Origin: Phycisphaerales bacterium
GTDB taxonomy: Bacteria; Planctomycetota; Phycisphaerae; Phycisphaerales; UBA1924
Assembly (NCBI GenBank): GCA_029260495.1
Contig: JAJDDD010000017.1
Coordinates: forward strand, 1-64,000
Direction: 5' to 3'
Length of the DNA: 64,000 bases
Shown here: piece by piece, positions 9,350-19,618 of the stretch
Layout: every line of letters starts with the position of its first letter
How positions within the stretch are numbered: position 1 is the stretch's first letter
Notes under the pieces: model-generated
The model's database searches: none
The model's input: only the letters and a program-made list of their open reading frames with translations
What the model was told of the DNA's origin: nothing
Translations under genes and position numbers: made by a program

Positions 9350-11359
9350 ATGCTGACGCGCACAACACCTGCGATCACACGCGCCTTTTCGATTGCTGCC
9401 TGCTCCTGTGTTGCAGGCGCCCTCGGAGCCCACGCGCAACCCTGCGTATCACTTCTGTCCGCGCCGGCCGGCCTGACACCCGGCTATCAGCTGATGACCA
9501 ATCAACTCTCCATCCCCACCGATCTACGCCCGCTGGAAACCGTGCTTCCTCAAGGCGGGCACGGCGGCGGCCCCGGGGGCGTCTTTGCCGACCTCAACAA
9601 TGACGGCTATCCCGAACTCTATCTCATGCGCGGCGACCCCAACGGCTCGGGAACATACTCTGAAAACCAGCTCTTCATCAATATCCCGGATGGGCTCGGC
9701 GGTCGATTGCTCCAACAACTTCCAGAAACAAATGGCGCCGCCGATTCGGGTGAGTCCACCGGCGCTGTCGCGGCTGATTACGACAACGACGGCGACGTGG
9801 ATATCTTCGTCACCAACTACAATCAGCCGGATCGGTTGCTGCGAAATATGTTCATGGAGCTTGGCGCGCCGCCCGATCCGATGAACCTGGCCTTTACTGA
9901 TGTCACACTCGCTGCGGGTGTGAATGTTGAGAGTTTTGCGACGGGCGACGCTGCGTGTCCGATTGTGCCTTTGGATAACTCTCTGAGCGCCGCATGGTCT
10001 GATGTGAATCGCGACGGCTTTGTCGATCTGTATGTCGCGACGCATAACGGAGCGGTTGGCACAAACGAAGCCTTTGACTGCCCGGCGCGCGGACAGCGCG
10101 ACACGCTCTTTCTCAATAACGGCGACGGCTCTTTCACCGATGTTTCCGAGACGTACAACGTCACCGGCTATGAAACCGCAGCGGGGAGCCCAGTGAGCGG
10201 GTGCGGACACACTTACGCTTCTTCTATTTCCTGCACTTTTGCAGATTTTAATAATGATCGCTGGCCCGACCTGCTCGTCGCAAACATCACCCATGGCGCC
10301 TGTGACCGCGACATGATTTACATCAACAAAGGCGCTGACGAGTTCGGCGTGTGGCAGGGGTACGATCAGGTTTCGTATGACATCGGATTTGAGAACTTCA
10401 GCCAGCGCGCTATGGGCGTCGATGTGGGCGACATAGACAACGACGGCGACATCGATATCTACATCACCGACAGCACCACCTTCCAAAATGATTTGTGGAT
10501 CAATCAGCTCTCCCAATCGCCCGCAGGCGAGCTGTCCTTTGTGCATTGCACCAGCCTCGCCGCTGTCATGAGTTGGGGCACACAGATGGCGGACTTTGAC
10601 AACAACGGCTGGCTTGATATTTACGTCGCCACCCAGCGCGATCTGCGCGATCATCTCTATCTCAACATGGATGGCGCCAACTTCTTCGAAGCTGCAATCG
10701 AGCTGGGCGCCGCAGTTTGTGACGATGTCGATTGCACCGACACGCCCAACTCCCGCTCATGCATGGCCGGCGATCTTGATCAGGACGGCTGGGTGGAAAT
10801 CGTAGTTATCAACCGCAGCCGGATGCCTTCGATCATGATGAACGAACTGGCGAGCCAGTGCCCGCAGAACACTTACTTCGCGCTCAAACTCACCGGCGAC
10901 CCCAACGCCCCGGGCCTGTTTGCAAGCTCGCGCGACGCGATCGGCGCCCGCGCGCGCATCAGCGCTGACCTTGACGGGGACGGCGTCATCGGTGCGAATG
11001 AAACACAACTCCGTGAAGTTCGATCCGGCTCGTCAAATGCAGCGACAACCGCGCCGCTCGATCTTGAGTTCGGCGTGGGCGAGGCGGCCTCCCTCAGCGT
11101 CGAAATCCTCTGGCCCAGCGGCCGACGCAGCGCCTTCTTCGCGAGCGCCAGCCAGCGACTTACCATTGACGAATCCCAAATCATCAACGGTGACTTTGAC
11201 GCCAACGGATTCATCGGCAGCGCCGACCTCGGAACCCTCCTCGGCTCCTGGGGTCCGTGCCCAGCGGCGCCAACGGTCTGTCCGGCTGACCTCGACGGTG
11301 ACGGCATGGCTGGCTCAGCCGACCTCGCCCTCCTGCTGGGCGCCTGGAATGCAACCTAG
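9350..11359 (+). CDS. Secreted FG-GAP/ASPIC-UnbV protein with C-terminal dockerin-like repeats
   Basis: This is a 669-residue exported protein. A signal peptide ends near GAHAQ. Repeated FG-GAP/VCBS units with Ca-binding-type DxNxDG loops (DLNNDGYPEL, DYDNDGDVDI, DVNRDGFVDL, DIDNDGDIDI, DFDNNGWLDI, DLDQDGWVEI) should fold as a beta-propeller. An ASPIC/UnbV domain follows (IGARARI, REVRSGSS, ILWPSGRRS). The end carries two dockerin-like repeats, GDFDANGFIGSADLGTLLGSWG and ADLDGDGMAGSADLALLLGAW, of a kind typical of Phycisphaerae. The function is unknown; such proteins are usually cell-surface or periplasmic and may bind polysaccharide or protein partners. It is divergent from gatA across about 150 bases. 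Confidence 0.92.
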   Translation: MLTRTTPAITRAFSIAACSCVAGALGAHAQPCVSLLSAPAGLTPGYQLMTNQLSIPTDLRPLETVLPQGGHGGGPGGVFADLNNDGYPELYLMRGDPNGSGTYSENQLFINIPDGLGGRLLQQLPETNGAADSGESTGAVAADYDNDGDVDIFVTNYNQPDRLLRNMFMELGAPPDPMNLAFTDVTLAAGVNVESFATGDAACPIVPLDNSLSAAWSDVNRDGFVDLYVATHNGAVGTNEAFDCPARGQRDTLFLNNGDGSFTDVSETYNVTGYETAAGSPVSGCGHTYASSISCTFADFNNDRWPDLLVANITHGACDRDMIYINKGADEFGVWQGYDQVSYDIGFENFSQRAMGVDVGDIDNDGDIDIYITDSTTFQNDLWINQLSQSPAGELSFVHCTSLAAVMSWGTQMADFDNNGWLDIYVATQRDLRDHLYLNMDGANFFEAAIELGAAVCDDVDCTDTPNSRSCMAGDLDQDGWVEIVVINRSRMPSIMMNELASQCPQNTYFALKLTGDPNAPGLFASSRDAIGARARISADLDGDGVIGANETQLREVRSGSSNAATTAPLDLEFGVGEAASLSVEILWPSGRRSAFFASASQRLTIDESQIINGDFDANGFIGSADLGTLLGSWGPCPAAPTVCPADLDGDGMAGSADLALLLGAWNAT

Positions 11360-12976
<1,617 letters not shown>

Positions 12977-12997
12977 CCGATAGAAAAATACAGGCCC

Positions 12998-13017
12998 CGG
13001 GCTCCTCTTTGAGCCCG
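12998..13017 (+). terminator. Stem-loop after atpD
   Basis: CGGGCTC-CTCTTT-GAGCCCG is a perfect 7-bp stem with a 6-base loop, starting 21 bases after the atpD stop. No U-tract follows, so it is a plausible but unproven terminator or 3'-end stabiliser. Confidence 0.45.
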
Positions 13018-13180
13018 ACGCTGCACGAGCCCCCTAGCGCCGCGCCGCGTTCACACACCCCAGGCGTCGCACCCCCGCCACCCGCGATGCCTCGTGGACG
13101 CTGGCGCGGCGCCCGCGCGCACAGGCAACTCTTTGCGCCTGACCCCTTCGCGCGCCGGCGTATCCCTCTACACTATGCTC

Positions 13181-14446
13181 ATGGCTTCCATTGTCTTCTA
13201 CTTCCAGGTCCACCAGCCCTACCGCCTGCGCAAGTACACTGTCTTTGACGAGGACCACTTCTACTTCGCTGACGACGAGAACAAGCAAATCTGTCTCAAA
13301 GTCGCTGATAAGTGCTACCGCCCGACGACGCAGCTCATTCTTGATCTTGTCGAAAGGCATAAAGGCAACTTCCGCGTCAGCTACTCCATCACCGGGGTCG
13401 CTCTCGATCAGCTTGAAGCCTGGGCGCCGGACGTGCTCGACATTTTTAAACGACTGGCGGACTCCGGCTGCTGCGAGTTCCTGGGCGAGACGTACCACCA
13501 TTCGCTCTCGTTCCTCTACTCGCGCGAGGAGTTTCAAGAGCAGGTTGATCTGCACACCCAGCGGATTCAGGATCTCTTCGGCCAGACGCCTCGTGTCTTT
13601 CGCAACACTGAACTCATCTACAACAACGACCTTGCGCACTTTATCGCTTCGATGAACAATGACGATGGGTCGCGGCGCTTCGCGGGAATGCTCGCTGAGG
13701 GCGCGGACCACATCCTGGGGTACCGCTCGCCCAACTACCTCTACACCCCGCCCGGCGTCTCGACGCCCAAAGGTGAAGAGCCATTCAAGCTGCTGCTCAA
13801 GAACTACCGCCTTTCCGATGACATCGCCTTCCGCTTCTCAAACCGCGCCTGGGCGGAGTGGCCATTAACGGCTGAAAAATTCGCCGACTGGGCCAACCAG
13901 ATCAACGGCGATGGCTACATTTGCAACCTCTTCATGGACTACGAAACATTCGGCGAGCATCAGTGGCAGGAAACCGGCATCTTCAACTTCCTCAACGCCC
14001 TGCCGGAGAAGATTTTCGATATCAACCCCGGGCATAACCATTTCAACACACCCACCGAGGCGCTCGGTCGCTTTGAGCCCGTCGGCGTCTTCGATGCGCC
14101 CAATGTTGTCAGCTGGGCCGACACCGAACGCGATCTTTCCGCGTGGCTTGGCAACTCTATGCAGTCCAACTCACTCTATGAAATGTACAAACTGGAGCGC
14201 ACAATCAAGGAAAAAGTCCACGATCTGGAGCGAACCTCAGACTCGGACTCACTCATCGAAGCCAAACACCTGCTCAACGACTGGCGCAAGCTCACGACTT
14301 CCGACCACTTCTACTACATGTGTACGAAGTATTTCGCGGACGGCGACGTTCACAAGTACTTCAACCCGTATGACTCGCCCTACGATTCCTACATCAACTT
14401 CATGAATGTGCTGGACAACGTGCGATCGCGAATCGAAAAGCGGTAA
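13181..14446 (+). CDS. Glycoside hydrolase family 57 (alpha-amylase/glucanotransferase type)
   Basis: This is a 421-residue GH57 enzyme acting on alpha-glucans, and probably cytoplasmic as no signal peptide is seen. Family motifs occur in order: VHQPYR near the N-terminus, GETYHHS, FRNTELIY with the putative nucleophile E144, and MDYETFGEHQ with the putative acid/base D253. ATG at 13181 starts at the family N-terminus (MASIVFYFQVHQPYR); an ATG six bases earlier is equally possible. The length matches single-domain GH57 alpha-amylases linked to glycogen metabolism. No other glycogen gene is adjacent. It ends 18 bases from the convergent signal peptidase gene. Confidence 0.93.
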   Translation: MASIVFYFQVHQPYRLRKYTVFDEDHFYFADDENKQICLKVADKCYRPTTQLILDLVERHKGNFRVSYSITGVALDQLEAWAPDVLDIFKRLADSGCCEFLGETYHHSLSFLYSREEFQEQVDLHTQRIQDLFGQTPRVFRNTELIYNNDLAHFIASMNNDDGSRRFAGMLAEGADHILGYRSPNYLYTPPGVSTPKGEEPFKLLLKNYRLSDDIAFRFSNRAWAEWPLTAEKFADWANQINGDGYICNLFMDYETFGEHQWQETGIFNFLNALPEKIFDINPGHNHFNTPTEALGRFEPVGVFDAPNVVSWADTERDLSAWLGNSMQSNSLYEMYKLERTIKEKVHDLERTSDSDSLIEAKHLLNDWRKLTTSDHFYYMCTKYFADGDVHKYFNPYDSPYDSYINFMNVLDNVRSRIEKR

Positions 14447-14464
14447 ACGCGCCAGCGCAAACCC

Positions 14465-16129
14465 TCACCGAATCATGCGCATGCGCCCGAAATCCGGGAC
14501 CGGAAGCTCCCGAGCTGCAACAGCGCCGTGGGAGCCCGGAAAGAAGACGAAGAAGGCCTTGCCCATCATCAACTCACGGTTGACGACGCCAACCCGATCG
14601 TCAATCTGTGATTCAACCCAGGGATCGATAGAGTCCCAAAGGCGGGCGTCAAGACTCGCGCCGGAGTTGTCCCCGCACAAGAAAAACTGATCCTCGCCGA
14701 GCTCGAACGTGTTGTCCGGGCCAACGCCGCGCGCGGGCAATGTGTTGTTGTTGGGCTGAAGATAAAGATCACGATCAAGGCCCACGCGCTGGAGCGTCAC
14801 CGGCGCTCCCTCAACAATCCAGCGAATGCGAGTTTGCTTGTAAGCGCTCGGATTTGCGACATTGGCGCTCGCGCTGGCGCCGAGCTTAAGCGCATTGGCG
14901 AGGCGCTCCTCCGGGCTCCATTCGTACTCCGCCGTCGCCACCCGACGCCCGTTCATCCAGAGTTCAAGCCGTTGGTCGTAATGCCAGAGTTCAATGCTGG
15001 TTGCTTTTCCGATCGTCAGCGGCTGCGTGTTCGTGGTTGTCAGTGTATTCCACTCCAGCATCTGGCCGCGGCGCTCGGCGCGCATCTGGATACTCGCTTG
15101 ATCCCCATCGAGCAGCGCCCGGAACTCATACCCACGAGCTATAATTTCCGCGATTAGCTGCAATCCTTCTGCTTTGGGCGTCACAGACGCCCGCATGCGC
15201 ACATCTGAGATCGGAAACCGAAACGGCGGGCGAAATCGCCTGCCGTTCTGAAGTTCGATGTCGTTGTACGCGACCCAATCATCAATTTCCCGTGCGCCGG
15301 AGTTCCATGACAGCTCCGCTCGATCCTTGCTTTGGTGGGTGTAGGACCTGCCATCACCCTCCCAGCCCTGACCAGCCCAGCGATCGCGCCACCAGGCGCG
15401 CCCGTCGCGCTCCAGTGTCAATGGCCGAAGCTCACTCGAATACAGCGTGTACCACACATCCCGCTGAATGCGCCTCGGCTTGCGCTGGATGCGCCATTTC
15501 TTGTCCGCCTCGCTGGCGGCATTTGGCTTGCGCGTGAAAATGTCGCCGTCCGCGATCCAGAGCTCTTCGCCAGGCAGTCCGATGAGTCTCTTGATGTAGT
15601 TTTCGTGTGAAGCCCCCGGAAACTTGAAGACCACAACATCAAACCGACTTGGCTCAGAGAGTGTGTATAGATATTTGAGCACAAAAATCCGGTCGCCCGC
15701 GTGCACCGGAACATTCCTCTCATTGGAGGGAAGATTCGTGATGGGATCGCGCGCGAAGATCGGCCCCTTCTGCACAGGAACAGGCACGCCGCGCCCCGCG
15801 ACATTGGCATATTCCCACGGGTTCACCGGCCAGTTCACACCGGTGTCTTCGCTGTAAAAACGCATATGCGCGCCCATGAGCGTTGGCGCCATCGACCCCG
15901 TCGGGATCACATACGACGCAAACACAAATCGCGTGAACACAAACACCACCGCAAATGAAATGATGATGGACATCATCACCTCTTTGGGCGATTCATCGGG
16001 CTTGCGCTTTTTTGGCGTTGGCTCCGACGGCGGCGAGGGCGCCGACGGAAAGCTGGACTCCGGCGTCAGTCCTGCTTGTGGCGCCGGGCCTAGCTCACCC
16101 TTCTCAATATCAGATGAAAAACTGGACAT
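14465..16129 (-). CDS. lepB: Signal peptidase I paralogue with large beta-rich insert (downstream copy)
   Basis: This 554-residue protein should cut signal peptides on the outer face of the cytoplasmic membrane. A Pro/Ser-rich cytoplasmic region (1-45) precedes one membrane helix (about 51-72), then IPTGSMAPTL with catalytic S79, ENYIKRLIGLPGE with general base K180, and the conserved box CGDNSGASLDARLW near the C-terminus. Between the K180 region and the GDNS box lies an insert of roughly 250 residues. The insert contains a LamG/concanavalin-like pattern (IELWHYDQRLELWMNGRRV). The last box reads SLDAR rather than the usual SxDSR. It starts 63 bases after a same-strand paralogue, so the two are co-transcribed duplicates. 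Confidence 0.9.
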   Translation of the reverse strand: MSSFSSDIEKGELGPAPQAGLTPESSFPSAPSPPSEPTPKKRKPDESPKEVMMSIIISFAVVFVFTRFVFASYVIPTGSMAPTLMGAHMRFYSEDTGVNWPVNPWEYANVAGRGVPVPVQKGPIFARDPITNLPSNERNVPVHAGDRIFVLKYLYTLSEPSRFDVVVFKFPGASHENYIKRLIGLPGEELWIADGDIFTRKPNAASEADKKWRIQRKPRRIQRDVWYTLYSSELRPLTLERDGRAWWRDRWAGQGWEGDGRSYTHQSKDRAELSWNSGAREIDDWVAYNDIELQNGRRFRPPFRFPISDVRMRASVTPKAEGLQLIAEIIARGYEFRALLDGDQASIQMRAERRGQMLEWNTLTTTNTQPLTIGKATSIELWHYDQRLELWMNGRRVATAEYEWSPEERLANALKLGASASANVANPSAYKQTRIRWIVEGAPVTLQRVGLDRDLYLQPNNNTLPARGVGPDNTFELGEDQFFLCGDNSGASLDARLWDSIDPWVESQIDDRVGVVNRELMMGKAFFVFFPGSHGAVAARELPVPDFGRMRMIR

Positions 16130-16192
16130 GAAATGAATCGTAGCGGATCAGCGCGGACGCTCCATGAAAGCCCCGATGCTTCTCGCTGAAAA

Positions 16193-17848
16193 TCAGCGAA
16201 TGAATCGCATTCGCCCAGCGTCCGGGGCCGGCGGCAGCCCCTTTTCCCGATGAGGCCCCGGCAAATACACAAAAAACGCCCGCCCCACCAGCAGCTCCCG
16301 AGGCACGACATGCGCCTCCCCAGGAAAGCGCCACTCGACCCATGGATCGATCTCATCCCACGCGCGCGAATCCCGGCTGTTGGCGGAGTTGTCCCCCAGC
16401 GCAAAAAACTCGTCAGCCCCCAGAGCAAAGCTCGGGGCCGACCGCGCCGGCTGATGAAACAAATCCCGATCAAGCGCCACGCGATGCAGCGTCGCGCTCG
16501 CGCCGCCAAGCTCGATCCGAAGTTTGGGACGCTGGTACTGCTTCGCGTCAACGTGATTGAAGGTCAATCCTTCTGAAACATCTCGCCCCGCAGCGTAGGC
16601 GAGTCGCTTGAACGCATCCCACTCATATTCACCATACAGCATCCGCTGACCATCAATCCAAAGCTGCAACGATTGATCCACATGCCACAGCTCAATGTTC
16701 GTCACCCGCCCCGGCGCCAGCACGCGCGACGATGCTTCCGCCTCCGCCAGCACACTCCAATCCCCGTCGCCGAGGTTCGATTTCATACGCAGCGTTGCGC
16801 GCCCATCTTCGATGCGAGCCTCAAAAATATGATTACGCGCTTCAAGCACAACGCTGCACCGGAGTCCGTCACTCTCCGGCGCCACACCGGCGCGCAGTCG
16901 AATGTCAGACACCGGATATCGGCCCCGGCTGCGCACCAGCCCCGGATTGTCGTTGTACCAGACCCAGTCTTCAATCGGCCAGAGCAGTTCGCCATCCTCA
17001 TCGCGGGCTGCAACATCCCACACAAGCTGGATCGGCTCACTCGTCCCGGTGCGCAGCGCTTCGCCTTCGACTTCCCATCCCTGCGTAATCCACGGAATGG
17101 TCTGCGTCGCATCTGCTGCTTCGGGAAGGTGTGCTGGCGGGCTCATCTGATGCACAGTCTGCCAGGCTGCAAGCTGGATTCGCAAGGGTTTACGCTGCAC
17201 GCGAAAAGAATCTGTCGTCGAAGTTCGCCGGACAAAAATATCTCCATCCACAATCCGAATTTCTTCGTTTGGCAATCCAATCAGACGCTTAATCAAATTC
17301 CGCGATCCGACAAATGGACTCTCCGGATTGCGAAAAACAATCGTTTCCCATCGCCGAGGCTCACGCAGCGCGTACACATGCTTGAGAACCAGAATCCGAT
17401 CGCCGGCAGAGAGCGGCGCCTGTTCGCGCGACACCAGCCGCCGGGTCATCGGGTCTGTCACACGCAGCGCGCTGTACCCGGAGGCGGTATTGCCCTGAAT
17501 CGAAAATGGCCGGCGTTGGCGCATTCCATCAACATAATCGCGCGGCGCCACCGCCCATGTATAAGCGCTCTCGTCGCTGTGAAACCGCACGTGCGACCCC
17601 AGGAGCGTCGGCGCCATCGACCCTGTTGGAATGATGAACGGCTCAACCACAAACGCGCGAAATACAAACGCAATCGAAAACGCAACAATGATGGAGATCA
17701 GAATCTGCTTGATCGACTCGCCACCAACTGCATCCGTCGGCGCCGAACTCACGACAGACTCATCGCCAGTGACGCCCAGGCGCCCAACGTCAACGGGCAC
17801 GCCCGAATGAGGCGAAGCGGCGCCATGCTCAACAGAAAGATCATCCAT
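16193..17848 (-). CDS. lepB: Signal peptidase I paralogue with large beta-rich insert (upstream copy)
   Basis: This is a 551-residue twin of the downstream gene, with the same order: acidic cytoplasmic start, one membrane helix (about 49-69), IPTGSMAPTL with S77, NLIKRLIGLPNEE with K187, a ~250-residue insert, and a textbook ALGDNSANSRDSRAWDEIDPW box. The insert again has the LamG-like strand pattern (IELWHVDQSLQLWIDGQRM). Both catalytic residues are kept, so this copy should be active. The two proteins are similar throughout but clearly diverged, which points to an old duplication with possible substrate specialisation. It lies 85 bases downstream of the ricT-like gene on the same strand. 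Confidence 0.92.
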   Translation of the reverse strand: MDDLSVEHGAASPHSGVPVDVGRLGVTGDESVVSSAPTDAVGGESIKQILISIIVAFSIAFVFRAFVVEPFIIPTGSMAPTLLGSHVRFHSDESAYTWAVAPRDYVDGMRQRRPFSIQGNTASGYSALRVTDPMTRRLVSREQAPLSAGDRILVLKHVYALREPRRWETIVFRNPESPFVGSRNLIKRLIGLPNEEIRIVDGDIFVRRTSTTDSFRVQRKPLRIQLAAWQTVHQMSPPAHLPEAADATQTIPWITQGWEVEGEALRTGTSEPIQLVWDVAARDEDGELLWPIEDWVWYNDNPGLVRSRGRYPVSDIRLRAGVAPESDGLRCSVVLEARNHIFEARIEDGRATLRMKSNLGDGDWSVLAEAEASSRVLAPGRVTNIELWHVDQSLQLWIDGQRMLYGEYEWDAFKRLAYAAGRDVSEGLTFNHVDAKQYQRPKLRIELGGASATLHRVALDRDLFHQPARSAPSFALGADEFFALGDNSANSRDSRAWDEIDPWVEWRFPGEAHVVPRELLVGRAFFVYLPGPHREKGLPPAPDAGRMRFIR

Positions 17849-17933
17849 CGTGGTGACAAGATCGGCGCACAGCGCTCGTGACGTGGCAGAAAAACCGAAA
17901 CCCAGCCCGGCCCTACCCTATATTGTCCCCCGA

Positions 17934-19376
17934 TCAACCGCCCTCGCCACCCCCAGAGCCTCCTGATCCACCCCCATCGCCGCGAGGACCATCTCCGCGG
18001 CGCCCGCGTCCTTTTTTCCCACGTCTGCCGCCGCGCCCACGACGCCGCTTTTTCTTAGCTGGATCGCTCGACGCCGCATCTCCATTTTGTGCTGGCCTCT
18101 CGCCATCAGCGCGACCGCTGCCTGTCCGTTCGCCTTGCTGCCCGCCGCCACCTTGTCCTTCTCGTGCGGCCTGGCCCCCCGCAGAGCGCCCACGCTTCCC
18201 GCGGCGCCGGCGCTTCTTCTTCGGCGCCGCCTCAGCAGACCCCTCCGCTCCGTCGGCGCCCTCTGGCTGCGCCTTGGCTTGCTCGCGATACGCATCCTGC
18301 TGTTGATCCTTGGTCCGCGACTCGCCTTTCTTGCTCCCCCGGGATCGACGCCGGCGCCCACGATCATCCGTGCGCTCCTTCGCCTCCCGCTCGTCAATTC
18401 CGCGCAAAGGATCAGGCTCCGGCTTCTTCTTCGGGATGTTGTCCGGATCACACAAATCCTCAACCGCCACCGCGATCCGCTCGTTCACATCCTCAAGCGC
18501 CACAAGCACCAACTGCGTGAGGATCTGTGCGTCGATCACCTTCCCCGCGCCCTCCGGCGTCCCCACACGCTTCCCGCGCTTGGGCAGCTTTTTGCGCAGC
18601 GATTCGTACGTCTCATCCTCATATCGCAGGCAGCACATCAGCCTTCCGCATCGGCCGCTAATCTTCAGCGGGTCGAGCGTTGATTTCTGCACCTTCGCCG
18701 ACCGCATCGACACCGGCTTGAGCACCTTCAGAAACTGCTTGCAACAACAATGCTGCCCGCACCGCTCATAATCCGCAGTGATCCGAGCTTCATCCCGCGC
18801 CCCAACCTGCCGAAGCTCGATCCTCGTTTGGTAGTCCTCAGCCAGCGCCCGCACAAGATCACGAAAATCAACCCGATCCTCCGCCCGGAAGTAAAACGTC
18901 AGCGTCTCTCCGCCAAGAATCGGCTCCGCCTCGATGACCTTCATCTCCAGCCCGACCTCTTCAGCCCGCTCGTTCGCCTTCTTCACCATCGCCTGGCGCA
19001 GGCTTCCATTGGCGGATTCCCGCTGGATGTCCTCCACCGTCGCGATGCGAATAATCTTCCCGCGCGTAAAAAATGGGTATTCCCGCCCGCCTGAGTTCTC
19101 GATGTACTCGAGCATCTCCTGCCGGGTCACGCTCTTGGAACAGCCCGCATTCGCGCAGGTGCTCGTAAGCATCTCGCCCAGCTCAACCCCACGATGGGAG
19201 CGAAGCACAATCTTCGACCCGCACCCCGGCTTCGCGTCACCCTTGTATGGAAACTCACCCACCAGCTTCATCACGCCAAAGCGCACCACGATGCTCGTGG
19301 GTGGTTTGAGGGCTTTATAGGCTTCGCGGTCTGCTTTGAGATCTTTCTCAAACTGCGGAAGAGGCATGATCGACAT
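17934..19376 (-). CDS. ricT: PSP1/RicT-type protein with long basic RNA-binding-like tail
   Basis: This is a 480-residue protein. The first ~300 residues match the PSP1 C-terminal domain family (RicT/YaaT of Bacillus, which with RicA and RicF binds Fe-S clusters and adjusts RNase Y). The family hallmarks are clear: GCGSKIVLRS, a cysteine pair in STCANAGCSK, CGQHCCCKQFLK, SGRCGRLMCCLRYED and KRGKRVGTPEG. The remaining ~150 residues are low-complexity, rich in Arg, Lys, Gly and Gln (KKRRRRGKRGR, KKKRRRGRGGRRGKKGRGRRG), like RGG-type RNA-binding tails. ATG at 19376 is chosen; upstream residues are unlike the family. No ricA or ricF is seen nearby. The name is by homology; the role here is inferred. 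Confidence 0.85.
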   Translation of the reverse strand: MSIMPLPQFEKDLKADREAYKALKPPTSIVVRFGVMKLVGEFPYKGDAKPGCGSKIVLRSHRGVELGEMLTSTCANAGCSKSVTRQEMLEYIENSGGREYPFFTRGKIIRIATVEDIQRESANGSLRQAMVKKANERAEEVGLEMKVIEAEPILGGETLTFYFRAEDRVDFRDLVRALAEDYQTRIELRQVGARDEARITADYERCGQHCCCKQFLKVLKPVSMRSAKVQKSTLDPLKISGRCGRLMCCLRYEDETYESLRKKLPKRGKRVGTPEGAGKVIDAQILTQLVLVALEDVNERIAVAVEDLCDPDNIPKKKPEPDPLRGIDEREAKERTDDRGRRRRSRGSKKGESRTKDQQQDAYREQAKAQPEGADGAEGSAEAAPKKKRRRRGKRGRSAGGQAAREGQGGGGQQGERTGSGRADGERPAQNGDAASSDPAKKKRRRGRGGRRGKKGRGRRGDGPRGDGGGSGGSGGGEGG

Positions 19377-19618
19377 AACAGCGCCTGTTTCGTTTCGCGA
19401 TTTTTCAGGGTGATCCCTCTGCGCCCACGACAACCCCCTCGCTTCGTAAAAGCGAGCAGCCTGCATCGCAGCCAGGACACTGAACCTGAAATATCACTGA
19501 GCAAAGGTTGATAGCTCCAGGCGAAGGCTCAGCGGCAGCGCCTGGATTCAAACGCGAAACGAGACCTCATACTATCAAATTGACGCCGAAGAGTCTCTCA
19601 CCGGCGAAACCCGAGGCG

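Noticed and set aside
9524-10654. Long open frame on the minus strand (376 codons)
   Set aside because: Antisense to the clear FG-GAP/ASPIC gene; its open state follows from the third-position GC bias.
16673-17881. Long plus-strand frame (402 codons)
   Set aside because: Antisense to the signal peptidase I paralogue, which has catalytic motifs; the antisense product is arginine-rich with no domain.
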